DNA of 64,000 nucleotides from positions 18,848,001 through 18,912,000 of the forward strand of contig CM063106.1 in the NCBI GenBank assembly GCA_031841125.1, in the 5' to 3' direction. Origin of the DNA: Acanthococcus lagerstroemiae (taxonomy: Eukaryota > Arthropoda > Insecta > Hemiptera > Eriococcidae). The notes below the pieces were generated by a model, which saw only the letters and a list, made by a program, of their open reading frames with translations, searched no databases and was not told the DNA's origin. The position numbers and the translations under genes are program-made. Below, piece after piece: positions 47,847-57,405 of the stretch; position 1 is the first letter of the stretch; each line of letters opens with the position of its first letter.

Positions 47847-48961
47847 TTATCAAACGAGTTTTACTCTGAAATTTCAGTCAAGCATTTTAAATAATTCAAA
47901 GAGATTAGGTGAATGTTTCTCTATAGTCAGTTTATGAAAGGTACTTCGGGAAAAACTCTATAGGTACCTGTTTTCAAATGTATTTTTCCAAGAAAGTTAG
48001 ATATACACAACTGCACAAACATGGGGAGGTGGCTACAGCCCCCACTCGATTACGTCATTGCCAACAGACAACCAGAGTTGGCGAAAATCCAGTTGCACTA
48101 AAGCACGTGCACCAGGTGGAAAAATTCACATTTTTTAATTCAATTTTTTTAAAACTTATTGAATGCTTTTGTTTCATTTTTTTTTTTGGGGGGGGGGGGT
48201 TTAGGGTTCCTTATTTAGAAGTTTCGTACTTGCACCAGGTGAGAAAATGAAAGATCGCCAATCCTGCAGACAATACAAGTCTATACAAAAAATACAAAAT
48301 TTGAATAGGGCAACTGTTCCGGAATTGCTATCAACATCGTTGAGTAATCAGGATATCCAACACGGTCTTGCAGCACACAAATCGGCCGAGACACGATCGT
48401 CGGCCCTGTCAACAAATCAAACTAACTTCAGTCCACATTGTAATTATCCGAACTTATAATTAAGAAATTCTACACGCACAGTGTCTTCGTCACCAGTACC
48501 ACTATATCCGACACGTCTACGTTTCTTCGACAAGAAAATTTAATCAAAGTATTCTACTTTCACCTCCAAATTATAAGTCGTATTTCAATTAAGTTGCTCT
48601 TCGTTCGTAATTTGTTAGAATAATGCGTCCACTACCGTCGTTAAATTAGTCGACCGCGCTGATAATTAATCTAGCGAGAGGACAAACATTTTGATTCGAG
48701 CTAAATAGCCCAATAGCGTCCCGTAATACCGTTTTTCATACCGCACCTATTGTTCTGGAACCGGACATAACCTTACCACTTCGAAAGTACACTCATAATC
48801 ATCAGAGTGACGCAGAAAGATGTAAAGAAACGTCCATTATACATAACTTGAAGCGAAATGTGTTCAGCATTAGCCACGTTATTTTACATTGTCCCGTTTT
48901 AGCTTTCTCAACTAGCAAGCCGAGTATATCTTTATGCAGGAAAGCCAAATTTGCTGCCAAA

Positions 48962-49137
48962 ACACCGCATTCCTGGCCCCGGAAACTACCCTGAGTATCA
49001 CACGTGAGGCTTGCCCAGGCCCCCATTTCACCCCACCTTTCCTCGGATTCGCCCTATCCTGCCAGGGCTACTACGGGACACCCTACTGACCGAGGCAACA
49101 CCCATCCAACGTTTACCTGGAATTCAGGTGCACTACA
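48962..49137 (+). repeat. GC-richer dispersed repeat (CCTGGCCCCGGAAACTACCC family), copy 1
   Basis: ACACCGCATTCCTGGCCCCG, GAAACTACCCTGAGTATC, TCGGATTCGCCCTATCCTGC, CAGGGCTACTACGGGACACC and TGGAATTCAGGTGCAC run in the same order in the reverse complement of 52609-52805. The first third also occurs at 50718-50780. The ORFs overlapping it (49004-49450) are not conserved between copies. Confidence 0.78.
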
Positions 49138-50500
49138 GCCGGACTGCGCTTCCTTCTTTCACCCCTCACCTCCACGTCTTGGTACGTGTGGTGACGCAAG
49201 AAGGTGGTGACGTTGGAGTGAACCCTGCAAGGTGGTTTGCAGCAGCTGTAGTAGCTCTAGGATGGTACAGTCGTTGTGTTCAGTGTGGGTCGAGCTTTGT
49301 TCGTCGGCCTCCGGCCTCGATCATTCCGCCTCTATCTTTTTCTTCATGATCGAAACAAAGGCCGACACCCGGTTCCATCCGCTTCTACTCTTCAGCATTT
49401 GCGGAACCAAGGTGTCCAACGCGAGAATATCTTCATACCTTGCCCTTTGATCGTATTCCTCTCTCCTGGAAACTGAACACTTTGCTGATCACGTTTAGCC
49501 ATACCGTCAACCATGGCCTCCACATTCAAGTAGCCTCGATTCCCTGGTTTTCGTATCTCTTCAGTTTATAACAACTTCCTTCCACTAAGAATCTCGTTCG
49601 AGAATTTCCGAAATTTCTGATTTCGTTTTTTGTCAATAATTTGAGATTAACAGCAACGAACAAACAAGAACATAAAATTAAACTAAAAAGCAAGTAAGCA
49701 GTATTATCAGGGATCCACTGATGAGAGCTCGAGGGGGCTCCCTTAAATATATCTTCTAGATTTGGCAAATATAGTCAAAATGACCCTCGATTAATAAAAA
49801 TCAGACCTCAATCGCTGTATTCCCCATTTCTATTTTCTATTGTTGTAGTTCGGAAAATTCCGGTGGCAAGGGAAAAGGTGCAATCTCTTCATGTTCTTTG
49901 AAGAGCCGGCCTTCAGCAAATTCTAGTAGCCTGTTGGCAAAATTTAGAAGATGAAAACTTTTTTCCCCCTAGGCCAAGGGCGTGAAAAGTCGATATCAGT
50001 TTTTGACTATCATTACCCAGCATAAAAATACCATGTTTGAATTCGATCTGACCTTGGTAACGTTCAGGGAACTTCAACCCTGCAAATACAGATTCTAGTT
50101 TTGCGTCTAGTATTAAATCAAAGGAACTTCCTTAACTGACTTCATAGATGTAAGCGAGGACGCGATGTGTAATACAGAATTATATTGAGTCACAAAAGAC
50201 ATTTTCCAACTGTTGAAGCGGAAAATTCAGCTTATTTCCAACTGCAAGAAAAAAGAAAGAAAGAAAAAGTCATTTTAGCAAGGTGCGTGAATTAGCCATT
50301 TAGCCAAATTCGTATGCGAATATTTTTAACGTGATTACTGACCGAATGAAAAAACAAATTTGTTGAAAAAGCCAAAATCCATGTAATTTTGAAATCGAAG
50401 ACTATATTTAGGCGTGATGCACCTAAGGTACAGTTTATATCCAACAATTTTCAAGACTTTTCAAAGCTTTCTGGCCAACAAAAAAGTGAACTAGAAAATG
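49138..50500. other. No recognised feature
   Basis: ORFs 49232-49450 (+), 49276-49476 (+) and 49526-49768 (-) carry no motif I know. Confidence 0.35.
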
Positions 50501-50503
50501 GCG

Positions 50504-50670
50504 AGTCCTACCAGTCACGTAGCCAGCCTAGTGTTCGAGGGGCGGGTTTGGTCTTGACCAGGGGAGGGGGGTTAAAAGGGATGTTAAAATTGGAAAAACC
50601 ACTATTTGACAAAGTCTCAAGGGGAATCCAGACCCCCTCGCCCTCCCCTGGCTACGCCACTGCATCCTTA
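50504..50670. mobile_element. 151-bp hAT-like element remnant (CAGTGGCGTAGCCAG ends)
   Basis: The left end at 50512 reads CAGTCACGTAGCCAG, and the right end (to 50662), reverse-complemented, reads CAGTGGCGTAGCCAGGGG. G-rich sequence lies just inside both ends. The flanking 8-mers AGTCCTAC and CATCCTTA agree at only 4 positions, so the duplication has decayed or the ends are off by a base or two. Confidence 0.68.
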
Positions 50671-50717
50671 AAGTCTGGTGGACATATGACGATGCACGTG
50701 TGCTAAAGTGGCCCCTG

Positions 50718-50780
50718 AGGCACCGCACCCCAGGCCCTCAAAACTACCCTTCCGAGTATCGCATCAGTGGCCAGAGGAAG
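50718..50780 (+). repeat. GC-richer dispersed repeat, copy 2 (partial)
   Basis: GCACCGCACCCCAGGCCCTC, AAAACTACCCTTCCGAGTAT and CGCATCAGTGGCCAGAGG match the first third of the 52.6-kb copy. The remaining two thirds are absent. Confidence 0.75.
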
Positions 50781-51127
50781 CCTAAAAGCAGCCAACAAGA
50801 GATCTGCCGCAGAATTCTTGTTGCGCGGTGTGGTCGTAAATATAAGCGCTTCACGTCATACTCCTCAAATTATATGCGTGTGATTTTTCGTCAGTTAGAA
50901 CATAATGAACTCGAATACACCCACGAACAGCCTAGCAAACACAGAGACTACAATCAATCGGGGTGGAAAGCGCGTCTTGTAACCCCTGCCAGTACACACG
51001 AACAAGGCATCACAATCGCAGGGTGTGTTACCACCAGGTCAGAAAAATTGGTACTGTGCCCGCGCACGTTGTGGACAGCTTACTCAGTGCCGTGAAATAC
51101 ATGGCTAGTAAGCGAACTGCAGCTGCG
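50781..51127. other. Unrecognised GC-balanced stretch
   Basis: A + ORF (50700-51095, 131 codons) crosses the repeat boundary at 50780, so at least its start is not a genuine coding sequence. The remainder has no motif that I recognise. Confidence 0.35.
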
Positions 51128-51260
51128 TACTCTTCGGTACAGAGAAGGAAAACTCTAACGCAATAAAATCGTGGGGAAAGCAACGGCAAACTACCCTGAC
51201 TAACCTGCCCAGGAGAATCGACGTCCGCCATCGGATATGGTGCCAGATGAAGAAGAAACT
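51128..51260 (+). repeat. Dispersed repeat, family GGATATGGCACC (copy 2)
   Basis: GGAAAACTCTAACGCAATAA, GTGGGGAAAGCAACGGCAAA, CTACCCTGACTAACCTGCCC, CGTCCGCCATCGGATATGG and GATGAAGAAGAAAC are collinear with the minus-strand reading of 25856-25995. Identity is high by eye across about 130 bp. Confidence 0.75.
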
Positions 51261-51441
51261 GGAATAAGTTGGTGCTTGTTCATTATCTGCTCCGGTGAAA
51301 ACTGTTGTACCGCGTAAGCTGAATACTTCATATTACAAGAAAACAAATCTTTCGAGCAAGCGAGCAGGTGAAATGATAATTTTTTTAGCGGCATAAAGGA
51401 TCAAGGATTAGCAAAAATAAAAATAAAAATGACGTTTGAAT

Positions 51442-51544
51442 CAGGGTGGCCAGCCCCCCCCCCAAAAAAAAAAAATCCTCGACTTTTCCAGATTTCTTTC
51501 AGATATTATAAAATTTTCTTCAAAATTCCTTGACTTCCACCCTG
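51442..51544. mobile_element. 103-bp element with CAGGGTGG ends
   Basis: CAGGGTGGCCAG at the left and CAGGGTGGAAGTC (reverse complement) at the right form short inverted repeats. Internal CTCGACTTTTCCAGATTTC and TCCTTGACTTCC match the CCCTGACTTTCC family at 22.4 and 16.0 kb. Flanking 8-mers do not match. A poly(C)-poly(A) tract lies just inside the left end. Confidence 0.6.
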
Positions 51545-51699
51545 TTAATCAAAAATGAATTCAGCGATCCTGTAAACCTACAAAATAGCATCGATTTCTT
51601 CTGGCAGAACACTCAGCGAAAACTGCACCATACTACAAACTGATAAGAAAAATGTAAACATTGTAAAAGCGCTATTGTCCCTTAGCCATTAGCCCCGGT

Positions 51700-52440
51700 A
51701 TTCATGCTGTCTTTTCAGTCTCTTTCTCCCGATATCGGCGAATTCGGTCGTCGAGCCGAAGCCACATTCCTAAGAGTTCCACGTTTCTATCGAATTCCCA
51801 GATCCTGCGACCCGAAAAGACGCCGTGCATCTCAATAAATTCTCCGTTTCCACCCTCATTCGAGACACTCGTCTGGCAGTTCGCTTGAAGCCAGTCGATC
51901 CGCGCTCGCTCGTAACGCTGACTAAAACTTCTCGCCTACTTTCTCCAGCCTAAAAAACTATCTGCTTCTCCAGCCTAAGCTCCTACTCCGTAACCTCTCG
52001 CTACACGCCTAAGAAACCTCTCTGCTTCCACTAGCCTATTTTCAGCTTCTCCTGCTGTCGCGCCGCTGCGCCTTCTCTAGCCTACGGCTAAGCAACAAGG
52101 ATTGTAACCTTCTGTGATCGAGCTAAATCTCGTACCTGGGTGGTGCCGTGCCCGGCAGGTTGCAATTTCACTCGCATCAGGCTACGATCGTGTCTCGCCG
52201 ACACGACTGAAGCAAGGGGTTGCTAACGTTCAGCGATCGAGCTAAGTCGCGTACCTGGGTGGTGCAGTGCTCACCAGGTTGCGACTTCACTCGCATCCAA
52301 CTACGATCGTGTCTCACCGGCACGACCGAAGTCAAAGTCTGCTAGCACCCGCGATCAAGCTAAGTCGCGTACCTGGGTGGCTACCCACCGGCCGAATTGC
52401 CTCCTCCGCGGCGACCAACCGGGCCGGGTAGCTCGAGTTT
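51700..52440. other. GC-richer block with repeated CTCTAGCCTA-type words
   Basis: Sequence from about 51.7 kb is noticeably richer in G+C and CpG than its surroundings. About 51940-52085 repeats CCAGCCTA/CTAGCCTA and CTCTGCTTC words, then passes into a 118-bp tandem array. There is no ORF of interest on the + strand. It resembles a retroelement 5' untranslated region or a GC-rich satellite-like unit, but nothing identifies it. Confidence 0.5.
52101..52380. repeat. Tandem 118-119-bp repeat, about 2.4 units
   Basis: GATCGAGCTAAATCTCGTAC at 52116, GATCGAGCTAAGTCGCGTAC at 52235 and GATCAAGCTAAGTCGCGTAC at 52353 mark units of 119 and 118 bp. Each full unit continues CTGGGTGGTGC, CAGGTTGC, TTCACTCGCATC, CTACGATCGTGTCTC and GGCACGACCGAAG-like sequence. 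The third unit breaks off after GTACCTGGGTGG. Confidence 0.88.
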
Positions 52441-52608
52441 CGCGACAAGGAGCACCTCTATTTCTAGATTGCCCAAGAAGCACAAAATACCGTCTACAGA
52501 CATAGGCGCAAATTAGTGGGGGAAGCTGGAAGCTTAGCTCCCTAAACCCAATGAAAACATCTTCGCAAAAGTTGAATAACTGACGGAAGGCAGCGCGTCT
52601 GTCTGTGG

Positions 52609-52805
52609 TGTACCCGAATTCCAGGTTAATGTTGGGTGAGCGTGATCTCGGACAGTAGGGTATCCCATAATGGCCCTGGCAGGACAGTGTGAATCCGAAG
52701 TGGAGAGGCGAAAGGGGAGTTCGGATCAGCCTCAATGCGTCCCTCTGGTCTCTGATGCGATACTTGAAAGGGTAGTTTCTGGGGCCAGGGGTGCGGTGTC
52801 TGGGG
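52609..52805 (-). repeat. GC-richer dispersed repeat, copy 3 (most complete)
   Basis: The minus strand reads ACACCGCACCCCTGGCCCCA, GAAACTACCCTTTCAAGTAT, CGCATCAGAGACCAGAGG, TCGGATTCACACTGTCCTGC, CAGGGCCATTATGGGATACC and CCTGGAATTCGGGTACACC, collinear with the copies at 48.96 and 50.72 kb. The 126-codon minus ORF (52355-52735) lies over it and over the 118-bp array, so it is not a gene. Confidence 0.78.
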
Positions 52806-54370
52806 AGTCACTTAGGCATGCGTGCCTCGTCATACGCTCCACCAAGTGAAAGGTTGAATAATTTCCAGGTCGACCATTGGAGAGGACGATACACAGATAC
52901 TCACAGCAATTTCTGATTCTGCTGAACCAGTTTTTCCACCCTGAAAGAGGTGATATCCCAGAGGTTGTCTACATCTATAATATGGTTAACGATAGCGGAA
53001 TCCCACCGAGAATGGATCGTAGAACTGTATTGCGAATATACGTCGAAATGTTGCGAACTTGTGATTCGCTGGCGTGAGAAATAACGAGACCTGTATTCGT
53101 GAAAAGAAGAACGAACAGCTTTTGAATAACGAATCAGTCTCGACTGCACGGGTACAGGCGGCAAAATTAAATTACCGTATTTTCGCGCTTCATTCCCTCG
53201 ATCTTTATGCATATTCTTTTCGAATATCGACACCTATCGTGTCGGTCGTATTATGTTGTCATAAATGGTCGGGCAAGAAGAGGAATAAATGTATAGGCAA
53301 ATATTAAACCTTATTGGATAATCGTGCAAGCCACCGTTTCACGATTTTATACTTTTCCCGATATTTTTCCACCCGCCGAATGCGGTGTGTTAAATGGCGC
53401 GCACATTCGAACGGAATAATAAAATCGGAAATCGAAATATTCTAAATCTATTTTACTTCGTCGCAAATTTCTATTATCTATTTTATCGCCGCGTATACAG
53501 AACGAGCGCATTGCACTTTTTTTTAAATTCGTGCTGGTGACTTGCAAAAAACGCTGCTGGACACTTAGCGCGTGTTGCTTGTCCACAGTCAGTGCTGTGT
53601 TTATATTACACGGCCCCACCTCGGTTTCTCCGCTCATGATTATGGTCCAGAGTGAACTTATTACAATCGAGAATAGACGCTGACACCGTTCTACCAGCAC
53701 ACAGGCTTCCTTCTGGAAGCACCAAACTCCCAAACTGATAAGACTTTTGCCGGCGCAAAATTCACGAAATTGAGTTGCGAAAATTGGCGAGTTCTCTATG
53801 GTTAGGCTAACTGCGGTCATGAAGGTTTGCCTCTTTGGCCAGCGGCGGTGGTGCGCGCGATTTTTATCCGAATGAAATTGTTATTAACGGAGCAATAATT
53901 ATTCGCTTTGCGCGACGGCGGCGCGGTTAATTAACTCGATATATAACTAGATCCTTATACAGTCACGGTGGTAACCTGAAATATAATAAATGTCATTAGT
54001 CCCTCGTTTGTAACTCCACGACGAAAAAATAAGTTTCAATTCGTGACATATAGGAGTATTTAAATGTATTATCATCTGAATTATTAGCGGCAATATGTTC
54101 GAAATGCGCCGCGTGGCTTCGTAATCGACAGGACGGTATATAGGTTAGGTTGGGGCGAATTTGCCAATAGGTTGATGGCTTCGGGGCTGACTGCAGCGCA
54201 CATAATGGCTGGCATACAAGTGTACGGCTGCGAGCACAAGGGCATCGAACTTTCAAAAGCTTCACTTATTTAATGCATCTGCAAAGTAAACGTCAATTCA
54301 TTCGAATTTGATTAAGGCCAATGGTGCAGTCTCGACAGTCGATTTTATGATTTATACTAAGCAAGCGAAC
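52806..54370. other. CpG-richer single-copy-looking sequence, no confirmed gene
   Basis: Two overlapping ORFs at 52877-53077 (+) and 52901-53233 (-) and a 157-codon minus ORF (53347-53820) show no recognisable domain. The latter starts MTAVSLTIENSPIF and has ordinary composition. About 53830-53940 is CpG-dense (GCGCGACGGCGGCGCGG near 53908) beside ATTA-rich sequence. A promoter or untranslated exon is possible. TAGGTTAGGTTGGG near 54141 resembles the short GGTTAGGTT words common in insect introns. Confidence 0.4.
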
Positions 54371-54399
54371 GAACTAGTCATATATGAAAGCAATGACGG

Positions 54400-55445
54400 A
54401 AGCACCTAATGTCAATTCCGAGGGCGACTCCTTGACCGATACCTGTGACAGTTATCACCCACCCTTACTCGTCGAGTTTGATTTTGTGAAACATCCCTAA
54501 AAAAATAATAACACTGCAGCTACAAACCCTCGGAGGTTTGATTTCCAAAAAGTAAATTTTCTGGACATGTATGATCTATTTAAATTGAAAAATTGAGATG
54601 AACTGTACAAGCTTATAGATAGTAACAAGCTGCTGAGTGTATCCAAAATGTAGTAATAGACATCTTAAGCAAGACAGTGCCATTAAAAAATAATACTGAA
54701 CGGAAAAAATATCCTACTTGGTTCACATATGAAATTATTAAAAATTCAAAAAGAAATCCACCCTACATAAACAGATCAAAAAGAAACCTTCTAATGAAGG
54801 GTTAAAGCAAAAATTCAGGCATATAAGAATAGAAATCAAGGTTTTAATAACAAAAGCATGGAATACATAATATAAAAATGCTTTGGAGGACAGAATGAAG
54901 TCTCCACCAAAAGAATTCTGGCGAGAGATTGCCAATAGGCAAAGTAGTAGGTCTCGCACAGAGTTATATACCTTTGGTGAATAAATTTACACAAGTTCAG
55001 ACACCATTCCGGAATCATTTGCAAACTACTAGTTTTCAAGTGTTTTTAGCGATAAAAATGTTACTCAGAAACAAACTCAGAGTGCTAAGGGGGTGGGGGT
55101 TACTGGAGGCGAAGGCCTTATATCGGTGGGTGTGATCACTATCGAGAACATAATGACCCTAAACCTCTTGTAGCCCTGATTCTATTCCGCTATACATACT
55201 TCGAGCTTGCTCAGTTTTTCAATTAGTCCTTTAACTTATCTCTGCAATACTGTACTAGAGACAGGTATTTATCCAACAATATGGAAAATATCAAAAGTTA
55301 TTCCACTTTACAAGTCAGGCACAATAAATGAAATAAAAAATTATCGTCTCATTCTCTAATTCTACTCGTGGCCAAAATTTTTGAAACTACCTTGCACAAA
55401 TGTCAAGTAAAAATGCTTCTCGAATTTCGACTACATTTGTCTAGC
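54400..55445 (+). mobile_element. Jockey-like LINE relic, endonuclease end through RT start
   Basis: Collinear LINE motifs appear across shifting frames: DSYHPPLLVEFDF (end of the endonuclease domain, about 54448), RRFDFQKVNFLDMYDLF (about 54531-54580), KKYPTWFTYEIIKNSKRN (about 54706-54760), PKEFWREIANRQSS (about 54907-54948), and FSSVFSDKNVTQK (about 55036-55073). Then comes a degraded PDSIPLYILRACS block, LETGIYPTIWKISKVIPLYK (about 55254-55312) and AKIFETTLHK. The order matches Jockey/CR1-group elements. Numerous stops and frameshifts show it is dead. The palm FADD motif and the 3' half are not found before the 55.6-kb element. Confidence 0.87.
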
Positions 55446-55586
55446 AGTGGGTGATACTTGGATTCTTGCAAACTTTGGTACATCAATTGGCGGCTATCCT
55501 CACCTCTCGAACATGTATATCTATGAACCATCCTGCGTGGCCAACTTTTTGCATAGCAAGATGCCAGCATCTACGGCACATCTTTT

Positions 55587-56280
55587 GTCATCTGTGGAGT
55601 GCGGCAAAATATGCAAAAAAATGACCCAAATATGCATAAAATATGCGACCCCCCCCCCCGCCAAATATGGCCAAAATATGTGTTTTCCCTAGAAATATAT
55701 AAAAATATATCAAATCAATACGTGCATAATTTTACAGCTTTTTGAAAGCCCATTCATTATTGTTGTTTAGATTTTATTTTAAACTGAAACGCCTCAGAAA
55801 GCTGAATAAAACGGAAATATTGAGAACAAAAAGAGACAATCATCTCAAAAAACCTTTAATCTGGCAAATAAATTGAATTTTATCACGGAGAACATTGGTA
55901 CATTGCCCTTATTACTCAAACCACCGAAAAACTGCTCAAAAAAAGTTTAAAAAAGTTTTTCAACTTTTTTTTTCTTCCTAACATGAGTCGATTTTCTTTT
56001 ACAAGGAATAAACGCAACATAGCCGTATTTTAGGCTTTTTTTATAAATTTGGCAAAATACGAGTATGTAAAAAGGGAAAAAAAGGGGGGAAACGAAAAAA
56101 ATACACGAAATATGTAAAAATATGCATTTTTACCCCAAACATATAAAATATGCAAAATGAAATGGGGCTCAAAATGCAGAGATTTTTCTGAAACGTAAAT
56201 ATTTTTCATTACTTTTGGTATCAGAGATGACCTGAAAAATATTTATGCATTTGCATATTACACCGCACTCTAGTCATCTG
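55587..56280. mobile_element. 678-bp hAT element with perfect 8-bp duplication (TAGAGTGCGG ends)
   Basis: The element is 55595-56272. Its left end is TGGAGTGCGG, CAAAATATGCAA; its right end, reverse-complemented, is TAGAGTGCGG, TGTAATATGCAA, 18 of 22 bases identical. GTCATCTG occurs exactly at 55587-55594 and 56273-56280. Both subterminal regions are packed with ATATGCA words. It lacks a transposase. Partial relatives are at 36834-37205 (opposite orientation) and, more distantly, 11690-12151. A poly(C) tract is at about 55650. The plus ORF 55447-55692 is an artefact. Confidence 0.9.
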
Positions 56281-56600
56281 CATACCTGTACTTCCTTACG
56301 TGATCTTTTTAAGCCACACTCTTTTTCTTACTCATTGTCCTTTTTCTCCCTCGAACGGGCAGGCAGGACATCCGTTTAGTTCAGTCATAGTTTATGTTTA
56401 GCACTTTCAAGACTTACTTTTACAATCAATCAATACACGCGCTTTTCACGCACTCTGGGTTTTTAATTTCCTAGACCTCGAACATCCAGAGAGGGGGGAG
56501 AGAAAAGATCTTAGGGCAAGTGTTAGGGGTTGAAATTAAATCGAATTTCATCAATTTACCACAACAATTTTGACTAATTTTGTGTTTCAACTGCAAAACA
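56281..56600. repeat. Segment shared with the right edge of the window
   Basis: CAAGTGTTAGGGGTTGAAAT and TAAATCGAATTT near 56518-56550, with CCTCGAACATCCAGA just before, correspond to CAAGTGTTAGGGATTGGAGT, CTAATCAAATTT and CCTCGAATACCCAAA at 63930-64000. Both copies therefore belong to one repeat family. Confidence 0.6.
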
Positions 56601-57165
56601 TGCTGGATTACATATCCAGTATCAACAGTAGAAATGAGCCATTAACTTCTGCTTGCCATATGCAAGTCAGAATTTGCTGGTTCGGATCAAATGATTATGA
56701 GACATGAGTTCAGCGACCATTTAAACCTCACAAATGATGCCTATTTTGGACTTCTTGACATTCTCGAATTTTAGCTTCCTCTCTCTCTCTCGCTCTCCCC
56801 CCCCCCTTACTTATCACAATTTGCTGATGAAAGTCAAATCAGTTCGGCGATCATTAAAGCTTCAGAAATGATGCCCATCTTGCATTTATTGACATCCTCG
56901 AATTTTAGCCCCCTCCCCTCTTTAGGTGCCACAGTTTGGTGATTAGAGTTAAACGATTATGAAAAATGAATTCAACCATCATTTAAATTTCAGAAATGAT
57001 GCCCATTTTGCACTTCATGACATTCTCCAATTTTCGCTCCCTTCCTCTCCTTACTTACCGCAATTTGCCGATTACAGTCAAACGATTATGAAAAATGGGT
57101 TCGGCGACCATTTAAACCTCAAAAATGATCCCTATCTTGCACTTATTGACATTCTCGAATTTTAG
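56600..57165. repeat. Four-unit, roughly 130-bp tandem array
   Basis: AAATGAT(G/C)CC(C/T)AT(C/T)TTG starts at 56732, 56866, 56994 and 57123 (spacing 134, 128, 129). Each is followed by TTGACATTCTCGAATTTTAG, a C/T-rich stretch and CAATTTGC(T/C)GAT, then GATTATGAAAAATG and CATTTAAA. The first unit has expanded a CTCTCTCT/poly(C) tract. The + ORF at 56959-57165 spans one and a half units and is not a gene. Confidence 0.88.
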
Positions 57166-57334
57166 AATGCCCTCGCTTTGGTCCAGACTAAACGCTTCTC
57201 GTACAATTTTCAAAAAACGAGTATCGATGTATCAGTTTTGTTCCGGATATTTTTCAATCAAATCAATAACAATGGGATTCCAAATACAGACCACCGCTTA
57301 GCATAGTCTATTACATATGCTTTCGTCATCTTGT

Positions 57335-57405
57335 GTCGCTTAGCATAGTCAGCCATTTGTTCTCTTTCGCGATCGCCTACGTCCTTCAACGGACACGGCA
57401 CCAGA
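57335..57405 (-). repeat. Dispersed repeat, family GGATATGGCACC (copy 3, partial)
   Basis: The + strand reads TCGCGATCGCCTACGTCCTT, CAACGGACACGGCACCAGAA and GAAGAA, matching the end of the family at 25.9 and 51.2 kb. Just upstream CGCTTAGCATAGTC occurs twice (about 57295 and 57339). Confidence 0.55.

Larger units (their letters stand above)
42691..48960. other. 6 kb of single-copy-looking sequence with no confirmed gene
   Basis: The only ORF with a notable protein character is at 47505-47846 (-), listed separately. Near 44225-44290 a short GACAGATAGACAAG tract recurs. About 45420-45690 contains GGGCCCGG blocks and an end-like CGGGGCTGCGAACACGGTACTG that could be another G-rich element, but no duplication was found. 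Homopolymer G occurs at about 48187-48199. The phrase GCACCAGGTG(G/A)(A/G)AAA occurs twice (about 48110 and 48233). Confidence 0.4.

Noticed and set aside
50700..51095. 131-codon + ORF
   Set aside because: Its start lies in a dispersed repeat (to 50780) and the rest has no motif.
52355..52735. 126-codon minus-strand ORF
   Set aside because: It crosses from the 118-bp tandem array into a dispersed repeat copy, so it is not a unit of coding sequence.
53347..53820. 157-codon minus-strand ORF
   Set aside because: It is long for random sequence, but has no recognisable domain, repeat or splice support. Kept as a note within the surrounding stretch rather than called a gene.
54135..54160. TTAGG-type telomere repeat
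   Set aside because: Only two GGTTA units are present. Such words are common in insect non-coding DNA and do not make a telomeric array.
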